Assembly: GCF_000716435.1 (NCBI RefSeq)
Contig: NZ_JNWO01000001.1
Span: 310,001 to 374,000, forward strand
From: Streptomyces xylophagus
GTDB taxonomy: Bacteria > Actinomycetota > Actinomycetes > Streptomycetales > Streptomycetaceae
Direction of reading: 5' to 3'
Length of the DNA stretch: 64,000 nt
Numbering within the stretch: position 1 is the first letter of the stretch; the number at the start of each line of letters is the position of its first letter. This document shows, one piece after another, positions 41,512 through 52,427 of the stretch. A program made the translations under genes and the position numbers. The notes under the pieces were generated by a model that was not told the DNA's origin, ran no database searches, and was given only the letters and a program-made list of their open reading frames with translations.

Positions 41512-42159
41512 ATGGATCTTCGAGCGGCCCTTGCCGCCCACCGCCTGCTCGCGATCGTCCGGGGCACCGATCCCGAGGCCGCGGTACGCACCGTGCTGAC
41601 CCTGGCCGAGGAGGGCGTCGAGCTGATCGAGGTGTCCCTGACCGGTGCGGACGCCCTGTCCGTCATCGAGCGGGCACGCAAGGAACTCGGCCCCGACCGG
41701 CCCCTCGGCGCCGGTACCGTCCTGACCGTCGAGGATGCCCGCGCCACCCGGCGGGCCGGCGCGACCTTCGCCGTCACCCCCGCGCTCGGGGACGGCATCC
41801 GCGAGGCGCACCGGCTCGAACTGCCGGTGCTGGCCGGGGTGATGACCCCCACCGAGATCCTGGCCGCGCGTCCCCTCGGTGTTGCCGCGCTGAAGATCTT
41901 CCCGGCCGCCGAGGCGGGCGGCCCCGCCTATCTGAAGGCGTTGCGGGGACCGTTCCCGCACGAGGCGTTCGTGCCGGTGGGCGGCGTCGACGAGGCAGCC
42001 GCCCGGGCATATCTGGACGCCGGAGCGACCGCCGTCGGAGTCGGCTCGCCCCTGGTCGGCGACGCGGCCGACGGCGGCAGCCTCACCGCGCTGCGCGCCC
42101 GAGCCCGTGCCTTTCTCGCCGTCGTACGGAACGCGTCGTTCGCCGGGGAGGCGTCATGA
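41512..42159 (+). CDS. dgoA: 2-dehydro-3-deoxy-6-phosphogalactonate (KDPGal/KDPG) aldolase
   Basis: A 215-residue class I aldolase. E40 in VELIEVSLTG and the Schiff-base K128 in VAALKIFPAAEAGG match the KDPG/KDPGal aldolase family, as do LGAGTVLTVEDA and FVPVGGVDEA. It splits 6-phospho-2-keto-3-deoxygalactonate into pyruvate and glyceraldehyde 3-phosphate. GGAAGGG precedes the ATG, and its TGA overlaps the kinase start (ATGA). Sequence alone does not exclude the gluconate isomer as substrate; the dgoD neighbour favours galactonate. Confidence 0.88.
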   Translation: MDLRAALAAHRLLAIVRGTDPEAAVRTVLTLAEEGVELIEVSLTGADALSVIERARKELGPDRPLGAGTVLTVEDARATRRAGATFAVTPALGDGIREAHRLELPVLAGVMTPTEILAARPLGVAALKIFPAAEAGGPAYLKALRGPFPHEAFVPVGGVDEAAARAYLDAGATAVGVGSPLVGDAADGGSLTALRARARAFLAVVRNASFAGEAS

Positions 42160-43148
42160 AGGACGACTGGCGGTCGGCCGGAGGAGCGGTGGTCTGCATC
42201 GGGGAGACCATGGCGGCGCTGGCTCCCGCCCCGTCCGCGTCCCTGGAGAGCGCCGATGACCTGCGGGTGTCGGTGGCCGGCGCGGAGTCGAACGTGGCCA
42301 TGTACCTGGCGGACCTGGGGATACCCGTCTCCTGGCTCTCGGCAGTGGGCGACGACGCGTTGGGACGGCGAGTGCTTGCCGAGGTCGGTGCGGCCGGCGT
42401 CGATGTCAGCGGCGTGCGCTGCGACCCGGAGCGGCCCACGGGCCTGCTCGTGAAGGAGCCGTCCGGTTCGCGGACCCGCGTCCACTACTACCGCGGCAAC
42501 TCGGCGGCCTCGGCGATGGGCCCCGACGTACTCGACGACGCCAAGCTGCGATCGGCCTCCGTGGTGCACCTCACGGGCGTGACCCCGGCACTGTCCCCGT
42601 CCTGCCGGAAACTGGTGACCACCGCGCTCACCGTCCCGGCCGGCGAACGGCCGTACGCCATCAGCTTCGACGTCAATCACCGCCCCGCGCTGTGGCCGCC
42701 CGGTACGGCTGCCACCGTGCTGCGCGACCTCGCCGACCGGGCCGACATCACCTTCGTCGGCCTCGACGAGGCGCGGGATCTCTGGGACGCGGACCTCGAA
42801 CCCGCCGACGTACGAAGGCTGTTGCCGCACCCGTGCCTCCTCGTCGTCAAGGACGGCGGCCATGCGGCCATCGCCTTCAGCGACGAGGGGACGTGGACCG
42901 TGCCCGCTCTGGGGACGGATGTGGTCGAGCCCGTCGGGGCCGGTGACGCGTTCGCGGCCGGAGTTCTGACCGGCCTGCTGCGCGGCGAGGGCATGGAGCG
43001 CGCGCTACGGCTGGGGCACATCACGGCATCGTCCGCGCTCAAGGTGACGGCCGATCACGGTCCTCTGCCGGACAGCGCCCGGATCGAACGGCTCCTCGAC
43101 CTCCCGACGCATGAATGGGCAGCAGGGGCAGGGCAGTTGGCCTGCTAG
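42156..43148 (+). CDS. PfkB-family sugar kinase, probable KDGal kinase
   Basis: A 330-residue ribokinase-like enzyme. The N-terminal CIGETMAALAP and VAGAESNVAMYLADLG form the substrate site. The anion hole and catalytic base are in EPVGAGDAFAAGVLTGLLRG (D264), and FDVNHRPALW is typical of 2-keto-3-deoxygluconate kinases (KdgK). It would phosphorylate 2-keto-3-deoxygalactonate with ATP. E. coli uses a different fold (DgoK) for this step, so this operon employs a KdgK-type replacement. It is coupled to the aldolase gene and closes the plus-strand run, its stop one base from the convergent membrane-protein gene. Confidence 0.87.
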   Translation: MKDDWRSAGGAVVCIGETMAALAPAPSASLESADDLRVSVAGAESNVAMYLADLGIPVSWLSAVGDDALGRRVLAEVGAAGVDVSGVRCDPERPTGLLVKEPSGSRTRVHYYRGNSAASAMGPDVLDDAKLRSASVVHLTGVTPALSPSCRKLVTTALTVPAGERPYAISFDVNHRPALWPPGTAATVLRDLADRADITFVGLDEARDLWDADLEPADVRRLLPHPCLLVVKDGGHAAIAFSDEGTWTVPALGTDVVEPVGAGDAFAAGVLTGLLRGEGMERALRLGHITASSALKVTADHGPLPDSARIERLLDLPTHEWAAGAGQLAC

Positions 43149-43149
43149 G

Positions 43150-43500
43150 TCAGGGGAAAGGCACCGCGTCGACCGCTCCGGTCCCCTCCGGTACGGCGGT
43201 GGTGACATCGGGCGAGGGCGACACCGACGGGATGTTCGCGGGCCTGACCGGCGCCTCCCGGCCTTGGTGCGCCACGAACAGGACACCGATCACGGCGGCG
43301 GCCAGCACGAGCAACGCCAGCGCGGTGCGGCGGACGGGGTGCACGACCGGCAGTCGGAACCGGACCTGCCCGGTCGGCGGGACGGCGGGCCGCAGCGCGG
43401 GCAGGTCGACGGAGTCGGCCCGGGCTCGCAGGGCGTCGCGCAGCCGCTGTTCGAGGTGATCCGGAGTACGACCACCGGAGCCGAGGTCGTGCTCGATCAT
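43150..43500 (-). CDS. Single-pass membrane protein coupled to a sigma factor
   Basis: A 116-residue protein: about 55 cytosolic residues, one membrane helix (TALALLVLAAAVIGVLFVAH) and an outer tail rich in Pro, Ser and Val that ends AVDAVPFP. Its ATG overlaps the stop of the sigma factor gene (ATGA at 43497-43500). That placement is typical of anti-sigma factors, but the usual zinc-type HxxxCxxC motif is absent. The function is therefore unknown. The VDAVP ending recurs in the secreted protein encoded at 44277. Confidence 0.72.
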   Translation of the reverse strand: MIEHDLGSGGRTPDHLEQRLRDALRARADSVDLPALRPAVPPTGQVRFRLPVVHPVRRTALALLVLAAAVIGVLFVAHQGREAPVRPANIPSVSPSPDVTTAVPEGTGAVDAVPFP

Positions 43501-44174
43501 CGGGGAGCCTCCAACTGTCGGCGCAGGGCGACCAGCGCGCGGCTCGCGGTGGACTTGACCGTCCCGCAGGACAGGCCCAGCGTGTCGGCGATCTGGGCCT
43601 CGCTGAGATGGGACCAGTACCGCAGGACCAGCACTTCACGTTGCCGCCGGGTCAGGCGGTGCAGAGCGGCGATCACCTCACCGTGCTCCTCGCGCAGCAG
43701 CACGGGCTCCTCGGCCGAGGGTGCGTGTCCTTCGCGTTCGGGGACGTGGGCGCGTACCGTACGGCGGCGGCGCAGCACCGAGCGTGAGGTGTTGACCACG
43801 CTGGTCCGCAGATACGCGTCGGGGTTGTCCAGGCCGACCAGTCGCTTGCCGTACCGGCGGTAGAGCGCCGCGAAGACGTCCTGCACCACGTCCTCCGCCG
43901 TGGGGAGGTCGTCCACCAGGAGCAGGGCTAGCCGGACCAGTTCGAGGCGGCGGTGGGAGTAGAGCTCGTCGATGCCGGGTTCACCGAGGTCGGTGGGGAC
44001 AGCCGGTGAGTCCGTGGGCGGTCGGCCTCGCGAGGTCGCCTCGCGCACCAGGCGCCGTGCCGCCCGTCGCAGCGCGTCCGCCCAGGTACGAGCCGGACCA
44101 CACAGGGGTCTGTAGGCGCCCGCGGGCATGCCGTGGGCCTGGGCCGGGGCGGCCAGGGTCGTCGCTGCGTTCAT
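43497..44174 (-). CDS. SigE-family (ECF) RNA polymerase sigma factor
   Basis: A 225-residue ECF sigma factor. Region 2 is LYSHRRLELVRLALLLVDDL, PTAEDVVQDVFAALYRRY and DNPDAYLRTSVVNTSRSVLRR. Region 4 is LTRRQREVLVLRYWSHLSEA with IADTLGLSCGTVKSTASRAL. The start at 44174 is chosen for the GGGAGA just upstream; an ATG at 44207 would add 11 residues. The N-terminal 70 residues before region 2 are a variable, Arg/Ala-rich extension. It should direct transcription of a small regulon, probably including the neighbouring secreted-protein gene, from GCAAC/CGTC-like promoters. The membrane protein encoded downstream may control it. Confidence 0.88.
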   Translation of the reverse strand: MNAATTLAAPAQAHGMPAGAYRPLCGPARTWADALRRAARRLVREATSRGRPPTDSPAVPTDLGEPGIDELYSHRRLELVRLALLLVDDLPTAEDVVQDVFAALYRRYGKRLVGLDNPDAYLRTSVVNTSRSVLRRRRTVRAHVPEREGHAPSAEEPVLLREEHGEVIAALHRLTRRQREVLVLRYWSHLSEAQIADTLGLSCGTVKSTASRALVALRRQLEAPR

Positions 44175-44229
44175 GGATCTCCCGGACTTCATGGTCTTCG
44201 TACTCATCGTCCGGAACGACCGGACGGAC

Positions 44230-44265
44230 GGTGGAGCCGCCGGGCGGGGACCCGGCGGCTCCACC
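44230..44265 (-). terminator. GC-rich terminator hairpin
   Basis: Perfect 15-bp arms (44230-44244 and 44251-44265) around a six-base loop, 11 bases after the stop of the secreted-protein gene and before the sigma gene. There is no T run, as is common in Streptomyces terminators. Confidence 0.75.
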
Positions 44266-44276
44266 TCGGCCGCTCG

Positions 44277-44609
44277 CTACTTCCCGGGGACGGGCACCGC
44301 GTCGACCGGGTCCCCGCCGCCCGGAACGTCCACCGAGCAGTCGAGGACGGAGGCGTTCTCGGTGGACGTGGGCTTCGGGAGGTCGTCCTTCCCGCCCGGT
44401 ACCGCGTCGACCGGGTTTGGGTCCGGGGTCTCGTCGCACAGGTCGACGTCCACGTACTGGACGTTGTGCTGAGGGGCGGGCCGAGCGGTGTCGGCATGGG
44501 CGGTGAGGGTGCTGCCGACGGCGAGCGCGGAGGCGGCGACGGCGACTCCCAGCGCGAGCCGCACCCGGCCCGAGCGGAGGCTGCTACGGACAGCCTGACC
44601 TGCGGACAT
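44277..44609 (-). CDS. Small secreted protein with VDAVP motifs
   Basis: A 110-residue exported protein. The Sec signal is RVRLALGVAVAASALAVGSTLTAHA in two parts: basic start, hydrophobic core (ALGVAVAASALAVGS), cleavage after AHA. The mature 65 residues include two cysteines (DLCDE and LDCSV) and two copies of PVDAVP, the second ending the protein (PVDAVPVPGK). GAGGAA lies before the ATG at 44609. It stands upstream of the sigma factor on the same strand, separated by a terminator. The role is unknown; shared motifs suggest it belongs with the membrane partner of the sigma factor. Confidence 0.72.
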   Translation of the reverse strand: MSAGQAVRSSLRSGRVRLALGVAVAASALAVGSTLTAHADTARPAPQHNVQYVDVDLCDETPDPNPVDAVPGGKDDLPKPTSTENASVLDCSVDVPGGGDPVDAVPVPGK

Positions 44610-44710
44610 GTGATTCCTCGAATCGTCGATGGTGACGGGACTGGCGGGCCGCCGCCACAGGTGGCTTCCCGTGGCGAAGGCCCTGGCTCGGAGGCGCCTC
44701 CACCCGGACA

Positions 44711-44735
44711 GACGTTCCGACGGCATCGAGGTTGC
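44711..44735 (-). promoter_or_regulatory. Candidate ECF-sigma promoter of the secreted-protein gene
   Basis: On the minus strand GCAACC (44735-44730) and CGTC (44714-44711) are 15 bases apart, close to the GCAAC/CGTC layout of Streptomyces sigma-E promoters. It lies about 100 bases before the start at 44609, so autoregulation by the neighbouring sigma factor is possible. The rest of 44610-44775 holds no gene. Confidence 0.35.
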
Positions 44736-44775
44736 AGGTCGGAAGAATCTTTTCTACGGGGGTTCCGCGTCGGTC

Positions 44776-46494
44776 CTACATGTCCAGGACGATGTCCGCT
44801 CCGGGCCTGGCGCAGCAGATGAGGACCTCGCCGGCGGGCGGTGGTTCGAGGGGATCGGGGGAGTAGGTGACCGTGCCGGACAGCAGGGGTGTGACGCAGG
44901 TGTGGCAGACGCCGGTGCGGCAGCTCCAGCGGGTGGGTACGTCGCAGGCGTCGGCGAGTTCGAGCACACTGCGGCTGCTGTCGTCGAACGGTACGGCGAT
45001 GCCGCTGCGGGCGAAGGTCACCAGCGGGCCGGTTCCGGGCGGGCCCGGGGGCTTGTGGGGTGCCCGGACGGTCTGACCGGTGAGGCCGGGGTTGATCGCG
45101 GCCAGCGCTCCGAACAGCTCAGTGTGGATGTGGGTCGGGTCGATACCGGCCTCGGCGAGAGCCTGCTGCATGTCGGCCATGAAGGAGGCGGGGCCGCAGA
45201 TGTAGGCGGTCGCGTCGGCCGGGACGGACAGTGCGATCAGCCTGTCCTTCGTGAGGCGCCCCGACGTGGCGTGGGCGCGCTGCCGTTCCTCGGGTGTGGC
45301 CGCGCTGTAGAACAGGTGCTCGTGCGCGTCCGGCAGCGAAGCGATCAGGTCGTGTGCCTCGGCGGCGAAGGGGTGTTCGCGAGGACCGCGGGCACCGTGG
45401 ATCCACCAGACCTCACGCTTGCTGCCCTGCGCGACCAACTCGTGCAGCATGGACAGCACCGGCGTGAGGCCGATACCGGCGGAGACGAGGAGGACCGGCC
45501 CGCTGCCCTCGGCGTACACGAAGTCGCCCCGGGGCGCGGCGACTTGGAGCTCGGCACCTGGTCGTAGCCGCGTGGTCAGGTAGCCGCTCGCCGTGCCGTG
45601 GGGCTCGTGTTTGACGCTGATCCGGTAGCTGCCGGCGTCGGGTGCGGCGGACAGTGAGTAGCTGCGTACGGGGGCGGGGTCAGTCGGCACGGGCACGCGC
45701 AGTGTCAGGTACTGGCCGGCGCGGGCGGCCGGGAGCGGGGAGCCGTCCGGGGCGGTGAGCCGGATCGAGCTGACCGTCGTGTTCTCCGCGATCACGTCCG
45801 TCACCCGCAGCGTGCGGAAACCGTCCCAGGCCGGGCGGGGGGCCGGTTCCGAACCGGCGGCGAGCAGTTCACGGAACGATCCCTGCCAGCCGGGACTCAG
45901 CGCGGGCACGTCCAGGGCGAGGCGCAGCTTGGCGGGGTCGCGGCCGGGGAGGTAGAGCAGCGCGTCGGTGGCGGCCACGCTCAGCGCGCCGGGACCGGTC
46001 CTGGTCCGTACGATCCGGTCGCCCGCCTGGATGTGCCCCTCCCGGACGACCCGCATGTAGAAGCCCGGACGGTGATGGCTCACCAGCAGGGCGGCCAGCT
46101 CGGGTTCGCCGAAGCGCATACCGACGCGATAGCAGGTGACGCGCGGCTGGGTGACCTCGAACTCGGCCTCGCCGATGCGGTACCGGTCGCCGATGCAGAC
46201 CTCGTCGTCGAGCAGCCCGTCCACGGTGAGGTTCTCGCCGAACTGGCCGTAGCCGAGGTCGTCCCGGCCGAAATGCCGCTGCCAGTGCCGGTACGACTGG
46301 AGCTGGTAGACGAGCACGGCCCGCTGCTCGCCGCCGTGGCCCGCGGTGTCGCCCTGGCCGTCGCCGTCGATGTTGAGGCGGCGGACCATCGCCGGACCCT
46401 GCACCGGGTACTTCCACACACCGGTGCGGACGTTCCTGCCCTGCCAGGGAACGTCCTTCGGCATACCGACATTCACAGACAGGAGCGTGGGCAC
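44776..46494 (-). CDS. MOSC domain fused to a flavin/2Fe-2S ferredoxin reductase
   Basis: A 572-residue fusion. Residues about 1-190 form a MOSC domain (YiiM-like; GQGDTAGHGGEQRAVLVY, FGENLTVDGLL, VTQPRVTCYRVGMRFG), which usually handles molybdenum cofactor or sulfur carrying groups. The reductase follows, with the FAD site RSYSLSAAP and the NAD site VSAGIGLTPVLSMLHEL. The C-terminus is a plant-type 2Fe-2S ferredoxin with WSCRTGVCHTC and a late LICC. The whole should pass electrons from NAD(P)H through FAD and Fe-S to a MOSC-bound group or a partner. GTG 46494 is chosen because GGAAGGAG sits just upstream within an unusual repeat. Confidence 0.87.
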   Translation of the reverse strand: MPTLLSVNVGMPKDVPWQGRNVRTGVWKYPVQGPAMVRRLNIDGDGQGDTAGHGGEQRAVLVYQLQSYRHWQRHFGRDDLGYGQFGENLTVDGLLDDEVCIGDRYRIGEAEFEVTQPRVTCYRVGMRFGEPELAALLVSHHRPGFYMRVVREGHIQAGDRIVRTRTGPGALSVAATDALLYLPGRDPAKLRLALDVPALSPGWQGSFRELLAAGSEPAPRPAWDGFRTLRVTDVIAENTTVSSIRLTAPDGSPLPAARAGQYLTLRVPVPTDPAPVRSYSLSAAPDAGSYRISVKHEPHGTASGYLTTRLRPGAELQVAAPRGDFVYAEGSGPVLLVSAGIGLTPVLSMLHELVAQGSKREVWWIHGARGPREHPFAAEAHDLIASLPDAHEHLFYSAATPEERQRAHATSGRLTKDRLIALSVPADATAYICGPASFMADMQQALAEAGIDPTHIHTELFGALAAINPGLTGQTVRAPHKPPGPPGTGPLVTFARSGIAVPFDDSSRSVLELADACDVPTRWSCRTGVCHTCVTPLLSGTVTYSPDPLEPPPAGEVLICCARPGADIVLDM

Positions 46495-46534
46495 GGGGAA
46501 CTCCTTCCCACGGGGAACTTTTCCCACGGGGACG
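46492..46534 (-). promoter_or_regulatory. Alternating GGGAA/TTCCC repeats around the ribosome-binding site
   Basis: Read on the minus strand, GGGAA, TTCCC, GGGAA, GGAG and TTCCC alternate (spacers AAG, CGT and GGAG), ending in the GTG start. Pairing the inner TTCCC and GGGAA exposes the ribosome-binding site, whereas pairing the last GGGAA and TTCCC puts GGAG in a hairpin loop. The DNA could instead serve as tandem operators, with TTCCCACGGGGAA at 46505-46517. Confidence 0.45.
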
Positions 46535-46576
46535 ACCGGTACGGTCGCGCCTGGACGACGGTCGTCCCCTCCCATA

Positions 46577-46616
46577 CTGAGGGCGCGGTCGCCGCCGTGC
46601 GAGACCGCGCCCTCAG
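46577..46616 (-). terminator. GC-rich terminator hairpin after the beta-galactosidase gene
   Basis: CTGAGGGCGCGGTC (46577-46590) and GACCGCGCCCTCAG (46603-46616) are perfect 14-bp arms with a 12-base loop, starting 10 bases beyond the stop codon. It lacks a T run. Confidence 0.8.
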
Positions 46617-46626
46617 CCGCGCCCGT

Positions 46627-49665
<3,039 letters not shown>

Positions 49666-52398
49666 CTACCGGAGCACGACGGTGTGGATCTCCCATGGAC
49701 CGAGGACGAGGTCGAGCCGGCCGTCCTGGACCTGGGTGCGGGAGATCGGCCGGCCCAGCAGATCGACGGTGACGGCCTCGGTGAACGCCCCCGTCACGTG
49801 AACCGTCGACGCGGTGTCGCGCATCGCGGTCAGCCGCACCTCGGTGCCGGACCCGGACGCGTCGCCGGTGACACGGCGGACGGCGGAGACGAGGACGTCC
49901 TTCCCGTCGACCCGCAACCCAGCTGTGTCGGGCGGCAGTTGGTGACCGGCAGGCGCGGTTCCGCGCGTGACCAGTACGTCGTTGCGGAATTCCTCGGCGA
50001 GAGCGACCGCGTTCGCGCCCTGCCAACCGGTCGCTCTCGCCGAGGGGACGATCGCGAACCGGTTCTCGATACGCATACCGAGATCCTGCGCACCGGGTAC
50101 GGGGATCTCGCTCGCCGCCGGTTCATCACGCAGGGGGTGGATGTTGACACTGATCGAGCCGATCGCGCGCAGCAGCGTGACCGCGAGTTCGGCGCCGTCG
50201 CCGACGAGTTCGTACTCGCTGGAGTGGTCGAGCAGGACGTTGGCGGCACCGGCCGACACGAACGAACCGGCCGGGAAGGTCGGCAGCGGGTACTCGCCCC
50301 AGCCGCCCTCGGCGGTCAACCCGCGCTCGGTGACGGCGAATTGACCCGCCGAAGCGGATGTCGTCACCGGCTCGGGCAGCGGCACGTGGAAGCGCAGCCG
50401 GTGATCGGCGGACTGGTTGAGGAAGGACGTGGAGACCCGCACGAAGGGTTCGCCCGTGCGCACTTCCACGAGCGTGTCCACCGGTGTCGGCACGGCCTGG
50501 TCGCTGCGGACATCGCGGTCGGCGGAGAGGGAGGCCGGCCACTCGTAGACACGGGTCACCCGGAGTCGTGAACGCAGGGGGCCGGTTTCCAGGACCTCGA
50601 CCGTGATCTCCGTGGGCTCCGACACGAGTACGTCCTGCGCCGGGGGAGCGTAGTTGTAGCTGTCGCCCCGGTCACCGCCGTCGACGAGCCGGCCGACGCC
50701 GTACAGCACAGTGCCGTCGGGCCCGGTCACGTCCAGGGTGCCGTCGGCGGCGACAGTGACCTCGACCAGGCCGTTGGAGAGGGTGCGGTCCGTCGCCGTG
50801 GCGGATGAGTACGAGGTCGACGCAGTGGTGTTGCTGGGCTCGACCCGGAAGCTTGCCAGCCCGGAGGCGGGAACGTTCACGGGTACGAGCGCGGTGGCCC
50901 GGGCTTCCTCCAGCGTCAGGACGCGCCACTCACCGGGATGCGCAGCTGCTGCTTCGGCGACCTCGCGGCGCAGGATCAGCAGATCGAAGGGACCGCTCGC
51001 CGGCACCTCGGCGAGGTGGAAGACGAGTTCACCCGCGGCGAGTTCGTAGTGGTCGATCAGGCGGCCGAAGAGTTCGCGGCGGTGGATGCGGCGCAGGACG
51101 CGTTCGAGCTGCGAGGCGTCCATGCGCTCGTCGCTGAGGACGGTCGGGGCCTGGGAGATCAACTGCACGGGGGCCGTCGAGCCGTCGGCCGCGGTCGCGA
51201 CCAGCGCGGTTCCCTCGGGCGGGGCCACGACGTCCACCTCGACCAGCACCGAGCGGTCGAACGGCAGCGGGTTGGCGACCAGATGACCGTCGCTCGGCAC
51301 CAGGGCGGCGGGTTCGGCGAGCGCCGCGTCCCGTACGGCGCGGGCCGTCTGCGTGGCCTCGGCGAGGCGGGCGGCGACCTGGTCGCAGGTCTCGTCGGTG
51401 CCGGAGCCCACGACCGAGTCGTGCGCGGTCGACTCGATGATCTTGTGCCAGGCGAGGTCGAGGAACGGTGAGTCGTCGCGCCGGGACCACAGGGCGTTCA
51501 CGCGCTCGGCGTGGTCGACCATGCGCTCCGCGAGCGCCATCCGCTGCTTGAGGCCGAGCCGGACGGAGAGCACGCCCGGGAGGATGTTGCCGCGCACATG
51601 GCTGCGCAGCTCACCCGTGACGACGGCGGACACCTCGTCGCGGACGTGCTTGCGGAGGTACTCGTCGAGAGTGGCGATGGTGATGGCCCGCCCCTCGCCC
51701 GAGGCCCGCCGCAGCCAGGAAGCGAGCTGTGGATCGGGCGCGTTGTGATCGGTGCCCGCCATCGCCAACACCGGGTCGCCGCCCCACCGTTCGGCCGTCA
51801 TCTCGGCGTAGTCGCCGAGGGCGCGGCCGATCCGGTCGGGTACCAGCAGGACGTCGAGGCCGTTGTCGTAGCCGTCGAAGAGGAACTCGGTGCGGACCTG
51901 GGAGCCGTCCGGCGCACGCCAGTTGAAGGCGTGACCGTCGACGGAGCCGGGCACCCCGCGCCACAGCGCCGCGTGATCGATGCCGGCGCGCGCGAGGATC
52001 TGCGGCATCTGTGCGATGTGGCCGAACATGTCCGGCAGATAGCCGATCGGCATCGCGCCACCCAGCTCGGCCGCTGCCGCCCAACCCATCTGCAGATTGC
52101 GCACGATGGTCTCGCCCGAGCAGAGGAACTCGTCGAGCAGGATCAGCCACGGTCCGACGGCGAGGCGGCCCTCGGCGACGAGGGCCGCGACCCGGTCGCG
52201 GTTCTCCGGCCGCATCTCCAAGTAGTCCTCGATCGCGGCCATCTGTCCGTCGACGGTGAACCGGAAGTCCGGGTCCGACTCGGCCGTCTCCAGCACGGTG
52301 TCGAGAGCGGCGACGAGCCGGTGCCGGAACACCTGGAAGGGCTCGTACCACTCCCGGTCCCAGTGGAAATGGGGCACGAAGACAGCGGAGTCGGTCAT
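49666..52398 (-). CDS. GH38 alpha-mannosidase, cytosolic
   Basis: A 910-residue enzyme. The N-terminal FVPHFHWDREWYEPFQVFR carries metal ligands H12 and D14. The nucleophile is D123 in IGYLPDMFGHIAQMPQ. VWRGVPGS-like LWRGVPGS and MAGTDHNAPDPQ follow, with the helical bundle and a large C-terminal beta domain. GH38 enzymes remove alpha-mannose using Zn2+ or Co2+. No signal peptide is present. It lies between the permease genes and lacZ on the minus strand, 29 bases from the former and six from the latter, so an imported oligosaccharide containing both alpha-mannose and beta-galactose is a reasonable inference. Confidence 0.92.
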   Translation of the reverse strand: MTDSAVFVPHFHWDREWYEPFQVFRHRLVAALDTVLETAESDPDFRFTVDGQMAAIEDYLEMRPENRDRVAALVAEGRLAVGPWLILLDEFLCSGETIVRNLQMGWAAAAELGGAMPIGYLPDMFGHIAQMPQILARAGIDHAALWRGVPGSVDGHAFNWRAPDGSQVRTEFLFDGYDNGLDVLLVPDRIGRALGDYAEMTAERWGGDPVLAMAGTDHNAPDPQLASWLRRASGEGRAITIATLDEYLRKHVRDEVSAVVTGELRSHVRGNILPGVLSVRLGLKQRMALAERMVDHAERVNALWSRRDDSPFLDLAWHKIIESTAHDSVVGSGTDETCDQVAARLAEATQTARAVRDAALAEPAALVPSDGHLVANPLPFDRSVLVEVDVVAPPEGTALVATAADGSTAPVQLISQAPTVLSDERMDASQLERVLRRIHRRELFGRLIDHYELAAGELVFHLAEVPASGPFDLLILRREVAEAAAAHPGEWRVLTLEEARATALVPVNVPASGLASFRVEPSNTTASTSYSSATATDRTLSNGLVEVTVAADGTLDVTGPDGTVLYGVGRLVDGGDRGDSYNYAPPAQDVLVSEPTEITVEVLETGPLRSRLRVTRVYEWPASLSADRDVRSDQAVPTPVDTLVEVRTGEPFVRVSTSFLNQSADHRLRFHVPLPEPVTTSASAGQFAVTERGLTAEGGWGEYPLPTFPAGSFVSAGAANVLLDHSSEYELVGDGAELAVTLLRAIGSISVNIHPLRDEPAASEIPVPGAQDLGMRIENRFAIVPSARATGWQGANAVALAEEFRNDVLVTRGTAPAGHQLPPDTAGLRVDGKDVLVSAVRRVTGDASGSGTEVRLTAMRDTASTVHVTGAFTEAVTVDLLGRPISRTQVQDGRLDLVLGPWEIHTVVLR

Positions 52399-52427
52399 GG
52401 CGTGCGGCACCTTCTGTGCGGGGGCGG

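Noticed and set aside
43150..43500. Calling the sigma-coupled membrane protein an anti-sigma factor
   Set aside because: The topology and gene order fit, but the zinc anti-sigma motif is absent, so only a neutral description is supported.
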